A DNA stretch of 64,000 nt, taken from contig NC_088298.1 in assembly GCF_032854445.1 (NCBI RefSeq), positions 17,563,976-17,627,975 of the forward strand. The letters are read 5' to 3'. The notes under the pieces were generated by a model, which saw nothing but the letters and a program-made list of their open reading frames with translations, did no database searches and was not told the origin of the DNA. The translations under genes and the position numbers were made by a program. Source of the DNA: Liolophura sinensis. Lineage: Eukaryota > Mollusca > Polyplacophora > Chitonida > Chitonidae. Shown piece after piece: positions 12,015 to 23,936 of the stretch. Position 1 is the first letter of the stretch; the number at the start of each line of letters is the position of its first letter.

Positions 12015-12522
12015 TTTTCTTATATTGGCCTAGTGTCGTTGGAGTCTCGACGCTAACAGTATTAATTTCATACTCAACAAAGTCCAGGCCAACTGTCTGT
12101 TTTTATCGAACAAGTCTCCTGGAAGTTAAAGATAACAACCTAAAGATCAGTTTTCCGCATCCACTGCACCGCTACCAAATGTCCCTACTCGCTTTAGAAC
12201 AGATTTATTATAGCCATAAGGCTTCCACGACACACGCTCCTCGGCCATGGCCGCCATGTTGAGCAGCTACATGTAGGCGTACGTGCATGTCCTGCTTCAT
12301 AGTGGAGCAGTAGGAAGATGGCGGCCATGGCCGAGAAGCGTGTGTCATGGAAGGCTTCATGGCTATAATAAAACGAAATCAGAAATCGGGTTTTTAGATA
12401 GGTGTCACTTAATTGCACGAGACTTGCTCGACAACAACGAGAATCGGCCTGGACCTTCGTTGAGTACAAAATTAATACTGTTAGCATTGAGACTCCAATG
12501 ACACTAGACCAACATAAGAAAA
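12015..12522. repeat. 0.5-kb imperfect palindrome (long inverted repeat)
   Basis: The left arm 12015-12257 pairs with the right arm 12318-12522 around a spacer of about 60 bp. Shared blocks, read from outside in, include TTTTCTTAT(A/G)TTGG, CTAGTGTC(G/A)TTGGAGTCTC, GCTAACAGTATTAATTT, CAAGTCTC, TTATTATAGCCAT and CGGCCATGGCCGCCAT. The left arm carries roughly 40 extra bases near its middle. The inner ends contain ATGGCGGCCATGGCC. There is no clear target duplication. It may be a foldback or MITE-like element, or an inverted duplication of a promoter-like segment. Confidence 0.85.
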
Positions 12523-13837
12523 TGAGTTGTAATATGTCAAGGCTAGGTAACGGTAAAGCACGCTAGCAATAATTTAACTCTTTTAACTTGAAGTGTTTTT
12601 GCTTCCATACAAATTAAAGTTGGTTTAGCACCTGTCAAACTTGTTAGCAAGCATCAAATTACACAAATGGAGTGTAATTCTGACAACTACATAATTCTGA
12701 CACCACATAATTTTACACCAGCGGTACCGAAGGGCACCCAGCCGAACTAATCCAGCTGTTGTTGTTGTAACTAACTATTCAGTTCTACTACCAAAGGGGA
12801 AAAAGTTTTTGTCACGTACTTACGTCAACAGGAACTGGGAAAACAATTAAACGTTTGATCCATTTGGCTTGAAAGTTAACAAAACATTAATTCACATGAT
12901 GATCCAGTCATTGGTATCCTCTAGTTGGTCCAAAACTTTCTTCTTGTTCACCACACCAAATGTCACTTTGTAACTTATGTTGTTGTTGTCGTGCTGTTTT
13001 GATGACTCGTACCTTATCACTCAAGCAAGGTACGAGGTCGGAAAGCGCTAAACGCTATCCGAGAGCTTACATGTGAATGGTCAATTTATTGTAAGTTTGA
13101 TATTATCGAGTGTTTTGATTGGATTTTATGTTTCCGAATTACATGTGCGGGTTTGACCTTTGACAGTGGACAAGACATGCCGAAAGCTGGGACTATAACA
13201 GTCTCAGCCGAAAGTTAGAATTTTTGTAAGAACATACCGTATTACCCATAGTTTTACATTTACTTTCACTAATAAGCTGTTGTGGCAGTTTGAGCCATTA
13301 AGTTGTCGCGGAAATTTATAGGAGCATGGTGAGATCTGTCTGAATCGCATTCATAAAGGTTGCATAATTTTTATAAAAAAAAAAAATGGGGGAAAAATTC
13401 ACTGAGTACAGTAGATGAATGAGTCTTATGAATGCCCATTAATATCTACTTGTAAGCCAGAAAAAACAACGTACCTAACAACAAGTTTTCAGTAAGGCAA
13501 GGATCTCGTGATCTTTTAATATGGGGTCGGGCGTAGAGGCCAGTGGTCCCTGCGTATCAGTATATATGGACCGAGGTCTCAGGCAAGTTTTCAGTAATTT
13601 TTTAGACAAGTTACGCAAAAGTTCATCATAATGCACCATGAGTCCAGAATTGAATTAGAGCTTTTAGATATTAGGAATATTGTACTTAGACAATATTTTC
13701 ACCTCCGTTTTCATGCACCTTTGTTCAAGCAAAACAGCAAATGCCTGAAGGTTTGTATGCAGTCTCAAAAATGTTAAACATAAAGGTTAAAGATAGTTAT
13801 GAGACTCACATACATGGTAAGGATTTTTCAGTATGGT
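12523..13837. other. Probable intergenic region between divergent genes
   Basis: No exon is recognised. The part at about 12900-13330 is repeat-poor and less AT-rich, with CpG-containing segments such as GGTCGGAAAGCGCTAAACGC. Since inversin runs left and the inferred RA-domain gene runs right, a promoter or untranslated first exon could lie here. This is inference only. Confidence 0.3.
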
Positions 13838-13968
13838 CAGTATAGGGTTGTAGGTTTCCCCTGTGTTATGAATGTTTTCCTTCCATTCTGGCTGCCGTTG
13901 TAAATTAAAGTGAAATATTGTTGAGTAGGGCAAAAAACAAAAAACACCAATCAAATAAATAAATAAAT
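13838..13968 (+). mobile_element. SINE-1 3' fragment
   Basis: It keeps CTGGCTGCCGTTGTAAATTA, GTGAAATATTGTTGAGTAGG and the CACCAATCAAATAAATAAAT tail. Confidence 0.75.
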
Positions 13969-14170
13969 GGTCAGTACATAGAATACACTTGAAAAATTTG
14001 CCAAAGTAAAGATGCATGTAAGAAAGCTGATAGCTCGCACAGACTGTGAAAAAAATTATTTTATTCTTGCCCATCATTAATTAAGATTTGCACCAACAGG
14101 TTTAGTTGCTCCCTGAAAATTTCTGCAGATTGCATAATAGTGTGTTAATTTTTAAATCCAGATCTTCTTG

Positions 14171-14325
14171 GGACGTAAATCTGAATGTCTGGCAACAACC
14201 TGCGGATGGTTGTGGGTTTCCCCCGGGCTCTGCCTGGTTTCCTCCCTCCGCTGTCACTGTTGTACAAGTGAAATATTCTTGAGTATGGCATAAAATACCA
14301 ATCAAATAAATAAAAAAATAAATAC
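14171..14325 (+). mobile_element. SINE-1, 5'-truncated
   Basis: It contains CAACCTGCGGATGGTTGTGG, GTTTCCCCCGGGCTCTGCCT and the tail TTGAGTATGGCATAAAATAC with CAATCAAATAAATAAA. Confidence 0.88.
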
Positions 14326-14472
14326 AAACAACCAACTAAATACATAGATTTGACTTTGGAATTTTGAAGCAGTAAGCCCATCATTCATGTTAGCATCAAA
14401 GTAACCTAAAGCTTATTATTTTTAGGAATATACATGTAATTATATACATATATACATGTACGTGTTGGAGAA

Positions 14473-14826
14473 AAACATGAGACCAGCCTTGATGGCTCAG
14501 TTGGTAGAGCATGTGCTTCAGGGGAGGTAGATCCAGGGTCAATCCTGGGTCGAGTAACACCTAACACCTTAAAAGGGGTAGCATTAAAGGGATAACCGGT
14601 GCAACAACTTGTGGACCCATATCAGTATAATGGCTCAGGTGGGGTGGCTTACTTGCCTTTGGTAAATCGCCTCAGTGAAGCAGCACTGGATAAAAGAGCG
14701 TTGAAAATCCGTCCTGCAACAAGGAGGCACATTACATGCACTCTAAGGACTCCTTCTTCATCATCAGACTTAAAAATTGTTAAGGATGATGTGTTTTAAC
14801 CCCCAAGCACTCACTCACAAACATGA
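14473..14826 (+). mobile_element. SINE-2 copy with target-site duplication
   Basis: The tRNA-like head has the A box TGGCTCAGTTGGTAGAGC and a B-box-like GGGTCAATCCTGGG. The body includes CCCATATCAGTATAATGGCT and CAGTGAAGCAGCACTGGATA. The tail is the SINE-2 type, ending CCCCAAGCACTCACTCAC. AAACATGA occurs at 14473-14480 and 14819-14826 and is read as a short target duplication. Confidence 0.88.
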
Positions 14827-15806
14827 AGCTTCAAAACATTTCGAGCATATATTATAATGTTTTATCAGAGTATGTAATAATTACATGCACCATTACCTAT
14901 ACAATATAAATCCCAAAAATTGAGCTTAATATCAGTAATTTTTTTTAAGTGATTAAGGGGAAGTTTGTCTGATATAGAAGTATTTGAGAGCGCATGGATG
15001 TACCTGTTTTAAGGTAAATGGGAGGTATATGCTCCCAAAACATAAACACAGCAGGTGTTTACATATTAAACAAAAGGTGAACACTTCCAGGATCATATAC
15101 GGTATGTCATTTTTGAACTTTCGCATTATACCTTTTGACAAAATTCTTGTGGAATGCATTGGTTCCATTTAAGTATTTATTTGATTGTTAAACGTAACTT
15201 CTGATGTAATATACGTGTGGATGCAGGCGTAAATTAAGGTCTTAAAAGCTGACATAGGCTTTCTGTTCTAAAAAAAAATGACTACTTTTTTCCTTTAGTG
15301 ATCATTAGTTTTCCAACTCAATAAAATATAGTGTGTGCACTTACCTGGATGATCTCCCTTTCTTAATGGCCATTTTCACCTGTGATTGAAATATGTCAAG
15401 TATTTCACAAGTGTCTCAGATGTGATCATCTTCTGCGGTTAAAATTCCTGACCTATTTAATCTTGTGTAAACTTCTCAGATCACATTAGTTGTGGGCGTC
15501 TTGTTTGTTCTTCAAGGCAGAAAACGTGTCAATTGCACCTTTTTTTTTTTTGCCCTGACCTAGAAAAGCCATTCTACTGCAGTAATAAACCAAACAAACA
15601 GATTAAACTCAGCTTTTATTTGGCCCTGTACGGAATGTGATAAACTCTGAAGATGAACTTTATTTTTATCTGGCAGGATGTTTTGTTGTACCCACTAATG
15701 TCCAGTAATAGAACATTTAAAGACTGCTTATCTAGCTATAACTTTATTCGTTTTCCAAAACAGGCCCTCTAATCTTTGAAAAGCTAGGCGAAAACTTAAT
15801 ACATAA
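14827..15806. other. Non-coding stretch, no gene seen
   Basis: AT-rich sequence without a recognised exon. A T-rich tract lies at about 15540-15552. Confidence 0.5.
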
Positions 15807-15912
15807 GATGATTGTGGATTTTCCGCGAGTTCTGCCTGGGTTCTTTCCATGGCATGTTGCTAGCGGCTGTCGTATACATGTAAGTGAAATAGTCCAGAGT
15901 AGTATCAGATTA
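15807..15912 (+). mobile_element. SINE-1 relic
   Basis: GATTGTGGATTTTCCGCGAG, GTTCTGCCTGGGTTCTTTCC and GTAAGTGAAATAGTCCAGAG follow the order of the SINE-1 3' half with many substitutions. Confidence 0.6.
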
Positions 15913-16146
15913 TTTCTTTACAAGTATGAGTTGGTGTACTGTTTTTCACCTAATGTTTAGCATTTTTCACCTGACAGATATAGGTTTATTCATCCTCCTT
16001 ATAGGGCCATTTATAAACTTTATGTATACGGTATTTGTGACATTCTTTTGTGAAGTTTTAAGAAAAACTTAAGTGTTGCCATCAAAAGTATCATTTTAAG
16101 GCCTTTATCTGCTTTGAATGAAAGGCAGTAATTTTGCATTTGACTT

Positions 16147-16320
16147 TAAAGGATTTATTTATTTTATTGGTGTTTTACACCGTACTCAAGAATATTCACT
16201 TATACGATGGTGGCCAGCATTATGGCGGCAGGAAACCATGCAGAGCCCAGTGGAAACCCACGACCATCCACAGGTTGCTGCCAGACCTTCCCACTTACGG
16301 CCAGAGAGTAAAGGATTTAT
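16147..16320 (-). mobile_element. SINE-1, 5'-truncated, perfect 12-bp duplication
   Basis: The 12-mer TAAAGGATTTAT lies at 16147-16158 and 16309-16320. Between them is a minus-strand SINE-1 from the tail (TTGGTGTTTTACACCGTACT) to GGCCAGAGAG. The tRNA-like head is absent. The clean duplication shows real insertion of a 5'-truncated copy. Confidence 0.93.
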
Positions 16321-17662
16321 GAAATACATGCTGCATGTATGATTTTCTCGTATTCAATTGTCTGGTGCCATACAGGAGTTTCCTGTTGGGCTTTAAGTGT
16401 CCTTCACAAACTTATTTGCAGCACACCTGGTTTCTTCTATCCACAAGCCAGGCCGCCATCATATTTTATTGGTTGATCTCATCACATTTTAATCAGGAAA
16501 AATATTTCAATTTATTATATAAGCATTAATTTAATTGTTTATATAATTTGCACGTCTTTGACTCCTGTGTTTGATCCATTCTTTCTCGGACAACTGAATA
16601 ACTGTTTTCAAAAACACATTCATTGTTTGAATAGTGCAATTCACAGTACACATGAAAAAAAGAAAAGAAGAAAACATGTAGATGAAGGGAAATGTACATA
16701 TATACACTTCTGTACTGTTGAAAACAACACTAGACCAAATAACTCACAAAAAGTTTAAAAAGAGATCTTGCAGTTCAAATTAAACCCATGTTTAAGGCCT
16801 TGTTAGAATTCCAGGCCAGGTTAAAAGTTGATTTATAGAGTTACTAAACATGAAATGACTGCTTGCTTAGGTATGTTTTGATCCATCTTCTGGAACTAAG
16901 ATTATGTTATTTGTTATCTTCTGTTATAACAACTGAATATGTCTCTCAGCTTTTCAATTTATTCCAACAGATGACAGATACTTTGTTTACTTCCACAGAT
17001 TACCATTTTTTATTTCAGCTTTGACAGACTCATGTGAGGAACACAGCTGAGCCTTCATGCCTGCTCATAGCCATGAAATAGCACCAGAGCAGTGGAAGAA
17101 ACCCGACACCCTGAGAGACCACTTGTTCATTTTTGTTGAAGGTGGCTGGTGGTTTTCCCTATGCGGCACAGCTCTCACTACTGAAATACTGGCATATCCT
17201 ATAACCTCTGCCTGTGTTAGATATGATATATATATATAGAGAGAGGCCTGGAAATTTGGCGTTTTAGCTCACATGAGTAGAGTTAGTTGGATAGATAGAT
17301 GCATGGACAGACAGCATTGTGGTTGATAAGCAAATTCAACATATGCACAAGACTGAAATGTCAACCGAAATAGCTAACGGCTTTTCTCATAGATCAGAGA
17401 ATTGACATTTAGGGAAGCGCATCTTATGATCCATGGTTGTAGGCCACAACTACTGCCTGTCTCCCTGGGATCTTGCAGTTGGCACACATCAAATGGCTTG
17501 GTCTGGATCTATAGGCTTAGAGACACAAGACTGTTATGTCAACAAACGATGTGACAGAGAAGAGAGCAAACTTGCACTCTTACGTAAAGGCAGTAAACTT
17601 CCCCTGTGACTAGGTGGTAGTGTGAGCTTTGCATAAGGCAATGCACCGCTCAGACAGGAAAG
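16321..17662. other. Non-coding stretch upstream of a possible start exon
   Basis: No certain exon. The segment 17030-17230 is less AT-rich and has a 60-codon open frame but no recognised motif. It could be untranslated leader or promoter of the plus-strand gene. Confidence 0.35.
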
Positions 17663-17689
17663 ATGGATCCAGATAACTTGCCAGAATTC
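17663..17689 (+). CDS. Possible start exon of the RA-domain gene
   Basis: An ATG at 17663-17665 in good context (AAAGATGG, A at -3 and G at +4) opens nine codons, MDPDNLPEF, directly followed by a strong donor C/GTAAGTG. The exon ends in phase 0. The next plausible plus-strand exon (33164) begins in phase 0, giving EF/GGIRVV at the junction. The RA-like domain would then start within a few residues of the N-terminus. The exon is short, so chance is possible: the case rests on start context, donor quality and phase. The intron would be 15.5 kb. Confidence 0.4.
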
Positions 17690-18048
17690 GTAAGTGTTTT
17701 TGTTGTCTTCCTGATACCTTGATAACTTCTTTGTTTTGAAACCTCATTGCAGTTTAAATTCTTACGAGATAGACAGTATATAATTGCCGTGTGAATGTGT
17801 TGTTTTGGGAAATCTGAAACATATTGAACAGCATTTTCATTGTACAGCCTGAAGTTGTACAGCTCTACATATTTTATATAACATACATAACACATTTCTA
17901 CATATATGTTACATATTATGTAACATATTTATATATGCACAAATAGTTATTGTACATTACTGTAGATGTATACTTATATGTATTATACCTGTATTTGTAC
18001 AATCTCACTGTACAACCAGACGCTGAACATTTAAAACCCAGACTTCAC

Positions 18049-18262
18049 ATGTTCTCGGGGGGCCTCCGTGGCTCAGTCGGTTAGCGCGCTAGCGCAGCGT
18101 AGTGACCCAGAAGCCTCTCACCAATGTGGTCGCTGTGAGTTCAAGACCAGCTCATGCTGGCTTTCTCTCCGGCCGTACGTGGGAAGGTCTGCCAGCAACC
18201 TGCGGATGGTCGTGGGTTTCCGCCGGGCTCTGCCCGGTTTCCACCCACCATAATGTTCTCGG
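18049..18262 (+). mobile_element. SINE-1 with complete head but no 3' tail, perfect duplication
   Basis: The head GGCCTCCGTGGCTCAGTCGG (A box) and GAGTTCAAGACCAG (B box) are intact. The body runs to CCACCCACCATA, where the usual GAAATATTC…CAATCAAATAAA tail is missing. ATGTTCTCGG flanks both sides, at 18049-18058 and 18253-18262. Confidence 0.88.
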
Positions 18263-18300
18263 TGATAAACTAGTGTAGTTTTGAAAATGAACATGTCAAT

Positions 18301-18569
18301 AATGTATTTATTTATTCCATTGGTGCTTTACACCATACCCAACAATATTTCCCTTATATGAGCATTATGGCCGGCATTATGGCGTGAGGAAACTGAGCAG
18401 AGCCAGAGGCAATCCCACGACCATCTGCAGGTTGCTGTCAGACCTCCCCATGTATGGCCGGAGAGGAAGCTAACGTAAGCTGGACTTGAACTCACAGCGA
18501 CCGCAGTGGTGGGAGGTTCCTGGGTCATTGCACTATGCTGGCGTGTTAACTCCCTTGGCCGGGGAGGCC
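18301..18569 (-). mobile_element. SINE-1, nearly full length
   Basis: On the minus strand the order is head (GGCCTCCCCGGCCAAGGGAG), AATGACCCAGGAACCTCCCA, CTGTGAGTTCAAGTCCAGCT, body and the tail with AATAAATAAATACATT. It sits about 40 bp from the plus-strand copy that ends at 18262, making an inverted pair. Confidence 0.9.
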
Positions 18570-18870
18570 CATGTTATCAATTTAGACATGCGTGTGTACA
18601 TGTATGAAGTGTATATTTGCACATATAAATTCCTCATTGATGAATCATGTATAAAAAAGTATTTTTTTGATGTATTTATTTGATTGTTGCTCAGTGCTAC
18701 ACTCGGCAAGTTTTCACTTATGAGATAGTTTATAAACATACTGTGTGTAGTTTGATATGCACATGGAAGAATCAAGAGTGCTGAAGTAATCCGACATGTT
18801 GATGCAACACATTCAGCATGTTAAGAGATTTACACGTATTCTGGCTCAGAAAACTTGTGATTTTTTGTTT

Positions 18871-19094
18871 GCAGAGGCCTCCGTAGCCTAAGGGTTAGCA
18901 TGCCAGTGAGGCAAAAAAATTTAATGACCCAGGGGCGTCTCACCAATGCAAATGTTGTGAGTTCAATTCCAGCTCATGCTTGCTTCCTTTTGTATGTTGT
19001 ATGTAGTAATTAGATACATATTCCAGAAACCTAAGGGTGGTTGTGGGTTCCCCCTAGGTTCTGCCCGTTTTCTCCTAGCTTCCAAAATAAATAA
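18871..19094 (+). mobile_element. SINE-1, diverged
   Basis: The head is AGAGGCCTCCGTAGCCTAAG and the B box GTGAGTTCAATTCCAGCTC. The body has GGTGGTTGTGGGTTCCCCCT. The tail is reduced to AAATAAATAAAT. Confidence 0.82.
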
Positions 19095-21214
19095 ATATTT
19101 CTGTTTTGGAGACATTAACAGCTGTTCATTTATTTGCCATACACCACTGTTTTAAAGTTTGTACTATTAGCCCATGTGGCTGCGTCCTTTCATAGCTAGA
19201 TATATTGAAACTAGATAATCTCTACCCCATAACTGTGACACAGCTCAACTACATGTAGTTACTGTGGAAAGAAATATACTCTATACTGCACCATTGCAAA
19301 CGAAGTTCAGTGTTCATTATAAAGTAAGTATAAAAGTTTAATAAATACATGTAATAATTAACACAAAGTGTTGATTGTGTAATATATTATACCATAACTT
19401 ACAAGTTACACAATACAAAAAGTAATACTATATTATATACTATATCACATTTGTCACATTTAAAACAATATAGTAAGCCTTTATATATAATTATATTTCA
19501 TTGGTGTACTTGTAGGAAGAGTTTATTAATTTTTTAATACAAACGTATACAGAGAGAAAACTATATGTACAGCTATGGAATAAAACTGTATTGGCCTTGT
19601 TAATTGGCTGTGATTCAGGACTAGGAATAAAGTTGTACAAGATCATATAAATCATGGCTCTGCAAATTGCATGTGTGAAATTGAAAGTAATACAGGGTTG
19701 TGCCCCCTTGATTGGTGGTATTCCAATTTGGTAAGTGCAGTATGCATCTTTTGATGTGTTCAGTAGTATAAGTAGGTGTATTCTTTCTGTGATTGTGTAA
19801 ATGTGCATGTATTCTGTTTTTGTGACATTGTTGGAACATTTTCACCTCAGTCATTGTTCATAAAAAAAATTATGAAATTTGCATTCATGCAGGTAACTAT
19901 TTTTTTGGTTTTGGGCAACTCTGGTGAAAAACAGCATAGAGGATCAATATGATATTACTGTGGATTAATGGGCGTTCCTGGGCACCCTTGGGGCATTTCA
20001 CCTACGTGTAATACTATATAAGATGTTGCATATTTACATTAACAGGTAATCGCAATAAGGTTCAACAGAAACTTTAGGAGTAAATTATTCTTCCATCAGA
20101 TGTGTCGTTTAAAATACACGTAAACGAAACAGTGAACAAATCCTGCAGATTTTTGGAATTTGTCAAACCAACATGCAAAAAGTTTCATTGTGCCGTGACA
20201 TGCACGGATCAGAGCTCTATTTTGCTCAATGTTCGCAGGGCTGTAGAATTTTGTAGAGTTGTATGAAACCCTCACTAGGATTGCATTGGCTATAAACTTT
20301 CAACACGTACAAAAGAAATTCATTAAATTTTTATGTTTTGGGACAAATAATGGGCATAGTTTTACTATGTAGCTCTTACAAAACTGTGCAACCACTTTAA
20401 TCTGCCCCATCTATGTATTTTTTGTTGGCATGTTTTTCACTGAACGGATTTGCACAAATGTGTGCATGCAGAGGTACATGTAGCGAGTCTTACCATAATT
20501 AGTCTACCATCTTAGTTTCACTTTCACTTCTTCATCTAGCATGTCTAGGTGTTTACCTTTACATGGACCACAACATTTTCACAATTGCCTTAATTTTTGC
20601 AAATTTATATTTTCCCAAAGAATCTGTTTAATCCTGCATGTGCAGATATTTAGTACAAGAATTGACAAAATATGGCTTTGGTGAAAATTTTAAGACTTCA
20701 AATATAGAAGGTTTTATGGCATTGTGAGTGTTAAAGGATACATTAAAATGTACTAGAGAATGAATGGTTTTGAGGACAGTGAAAAAAGGTATGTCCAAGA
20801 AAAAATTTCATGTTTGAGACATGTGTTTATCTTCTATTTTTATACATTTCGTCTGTCAGTGATCAGAAATTTTCTCAAATGACTTCATCAGTGAACTTAC
20901 TGGAAAAGCAGGACAAACTCAAAGCCCTCAGTTCGGGCTCTTCCCACCAATAAATTTGTCTTGTCAGCTCTTATCACCACTGACGTCACCATAGTAGACT
21001 GATCATGGGGGCCTAATGAGAACTGTAGTTTACAGCCATTTTTATGCCTTAGGAAGAGAGCTGAGAAGCTTAATATAGGAGCTGAGACTACTTAATATAC
21101 TCCGTATTAAGATATAAACACCAAGCATTTCATATATCCTTATATATAATTAGGCCATATTTAAAACATTCTTTGTTGGACATAACTCGACAGTGTCAAA
21201 TTACAGAAGGGTCA
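19095..21214. other. Long intronic stretch, no exon seen
   Basis: AT-rich sequence with short open frames only. No recognised repeat family, tRNA or exon. Confidence 0.5.
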
Positions 21215-21360
21215 GTCGCTTTTCTCTTTTCATTTTGGCTAAACTAATGGAAAAAAAAAAGGAATTTTACAGAAATTATTCACATGGAGAGATAAATAAA
21301 AAGAATCTTCCTGCACTATCCCCAATAAAAACTTTGGAGTAGTGCCCTTGTAGAAGGCAT
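21215..21360. repeat. Dispersed repeat D, copy 2
   Basis: It aligns block by block with 2650-2795: CATTTTG, AAAAGGAATT, ACAGAAATTA, GAGAGATAAATAAAAAGAA, CCC(C/A)…AAAAACTT and GTAG. Two copies in 64 kb suggest a moderately repeated element of unknown type. Confidence 0.4.
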
Positions 21361-22266
21361 TTCACATTAATACGCCCAGCAGGCATATTTTTAAGGGTGG
21401 CCTTACTCCAGGCATATCGGTTTCATGAACCCGTAAACGTGACGGCTATCGTCATGTAGCTGAATAATGTGTGAGAATTGCATTATAATTATTAATGATA
21501 ATTATTGCATTATTACTAACCAAATAAATAAGTAGATAAATACATGTATACCGAAGTTATTAGGAAAATATATAAATTATCAGTGAAAAAACAAGCAATC
21601 TTCATCTTCGCTTTATCTTCATTAATCACGTTAGGTGTGTTTCGGAACACATGCACTGTCTTATATCCTAGACTTAGTCCACAAAAACAGCATCAGGTAA
21701 TTACATGAGGTTAAAGTAAGAGAAAAATAAGCCTTCTATCTAATTTTTTCACCGTTAGAGGTCTATAAACTTAATAAGCTGTCGGAAGGGTTTGACATTT
21801 GCTCTCAGCTAATGCAGTCAGTATTTTTTTGTCTTTTTTTCTTACCCAAAACCACTTAAGCTTAAGTAGTTTTTCAATTTTTTTTTGCAGCTGTTTATTT
21901 ATTTGTAAACACATTTTTGTTGTGTTGCCTTGGATAACAGCCAACTCCCATACACCTGTGTGTGTGTAAATATAAAACTGAAGGGTATTCAAGCCTCCGG
22001 ATATCAAGTTAAAAGATGTCAGAGTGATTTCGCGGTATACAAACTGTACATACATATATCTAATCTACGTATGTATAGTTCAGTTTACTGGAGAAGGATT
22101 TGAAATAGGTTATGTTTACCCAGTGCAGTTTCACTCCAGCAGTAGCTGAAGCAGGCAGAATGGTGGATAACTTTACGTGTGCATATGTTCCGGCGTAAGG
22201 ATGTGTAAGGATGAATGATATCAGAGATATCAGCGTGGGAGACTTCAAGTTGACATTTCTGTGCAG

Positions 22267-22528
22267 TGTGTATAGTGTCACATACATGTATGCATGTTTA
22301 TAGTGTCACATACATGTATGCATGGGTATTGTGTCACATACATGTATGCATGTTTATAGTGTCACATACATGTATGCCTGGGTATAGTGTCACATACATG
22401 TATGCCTGGGTATAGTGTCACATACATGTATGCATGTGTATAGTGTCACATACATGTATGCATGGGTATAGTGTCACATACATGTATGCATGTGTATAGT
22501 GTCACATACATGTATGCATGTGTATGTG
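22267..22528. repeat. 28-bp minisatellite, about 9 copies
   Basis: The unit is TATAGTGTCACATACATGTA followed by TGCATGTG. Variants include TGCCTGGG and TGCATGGG. It includes the palindrome TACATGTA in every unit. Confidence 0.93.
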
Positions 22529-23654
22529 GCTTTTTGACTCTCTTGTTTTCTTCATGAGTCACATAGATGTTGACTCCGGATTCAGATTCTGATGGCTCTA
22601 TTGTCATTTGTGCTCTACAAGATCTACATGTAGCTTCCATTGTCAAATCAATCTAGCACGTCCTTGTAGCACTTTGTCTCGACAAAAATCAAAAGTCCTG
22701 ATTCTAAATTTTGAAGGTGACGTTGTTCATTTTAATTTTAGTACGGTATAGTTAATATAGCCAACCAACAGTTTTGATTGAACGTTTTTGGAAACTGAAG
22801 TCCCTCAAAATATGGCCCAGACTTGTGACATTGTTTGGGGCTCTTTTGATTTGATAAGATTTCATCGGACTTGGTTTTGATGTACTTCCATGTGTGGAAA
22901 ACCATTTCTTGACAGATAGACAAACTCATGCAATGTTAACATTGACCACAATGTTTCAGTATCTCGTTACCTACATGTACAAGTATTTCTTGTTCAATTG
23001 TAGGCTGCATTTTTATTTCGTGCTTAACGAAAGCTGAGATGAACATTGTACGCTAGCTTGGACCACAAGCCATTATTCTCCCAGCTGTCAGAATCAAAAA
23101 CTTCCTGGTCATGCTTCAGGTTTACCCTTTTTTGTAGAAGGATTAGGTGACTGTCAATTAATGTCCACAAATCAAGGAAGTCAGAAAAAAGTGTCGGCTG
23201 TATTTATAGAAACATCCTGATGTGACTTGTGAAAACGCTCAAAACCTGTACGATCAGACGCTGAGTCAGTGTTTCATACTATAATACTCACAGTGGTGCT
23301 GTTGTTGTTTTGCCTGGAACATACTGTACTTTGCTGTAATGCTGAAGATCCCAGTTCTAGCATTCTGTCTGAGAATGGTTTGAAGCAGGAAGATTCCAAT
23401 GTTGGATTCCTTTGACAAGAAATTTATAACTTTTGGAATTTCAACCCATCGAAATGTCTTTTTGTTGCCGAGCAATTGGCTCACCTCCAGCAGACATGTC
23501 ATCCATTGGTCAGGATTATGTTGCTGTAGACAGAAAAGTAGGTATTGTTAACGTTTTCTCTGCACTAAAACTTGGTGCAATGGTATTGTCCAAAGGGATG
23601 AAAGTCTTAATTTCCCTATAACAAACCAAGTGCATGTATATACAGGTGCAGTGT
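22529..23654. other. Intronic stretch, no exon seen
   Basis: No conserved coding segment or repeat family could be identified. Confidence 0.45.
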
Positions 23655-23936
23655 TATAAAATGAGGGGGCTTCTGTGGCTCAGTTGGTTTGCGCGCTAGC
23701 GCAGCATAATGACCCAGAAGCCTCTCACCAGTGCATCGCTGTGAGTTCAAGTCCAGATCATGCTGGCTTCCTCTCCGGTTGTACGTGGAAAGGTCTGCCT
23801 GCAACCTGCGGATGGTCATGGGTTTCCTGCGGGCTCTGCCCGATTTCCTCCCACCATAATGTTGGCCGCCGTTGCGTAAGTGAAATATTCTTGAGTACGG
23901 CGTAAAACACCAATCAAATAAATAAATATAAAATGA
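23655..23936 (+). mobile_element. SINE-1, full length with 10-bp duplication
   Basis: The head TGGCTCAGTTGGTTTGCGCG (A box) and CTGTGAGTTCAAGTCCAGAT (B box) are intact. The tail ends TTGAGTACGGCGTAAAACAC with CAATCAAATAAATAAA. TATAAAATGA is found at 23655-23664 and 23927-23936. This is one of the best-preserved copies and useful as a family reference. Confidence 0.95.

Noticed and set aside
12318-12369. ATGGCGGCCATGGCCGAGAA start-like sequence as a gene start
   Set aside because: It ends at a stop after about 16 codons, has no donor in frame, and lies in the right arm of the palindrome.
14488-14560. tRNA-like sequence with A and B boxes, similar ones at heads of other SINEs
   Set aside because: Each is joined to a shared non-tRNA body and tail and does not form a clear complete cloverleaf, so they are SINE heads, not tRNA genes.
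17057-17239. 60-codon open frame in a less AT-rich patch
   Set aside because: No motif, no clear splice sites and no resemblance to a known family.
18068-18253. Short frames such as MAQSVSALAQRSDPEASHQC, also at 23675, 30421, 35710 and 54485
   Set aside because: They are translations of the SINE-1 head and recur wherever SINE-1 occurs; not genes.
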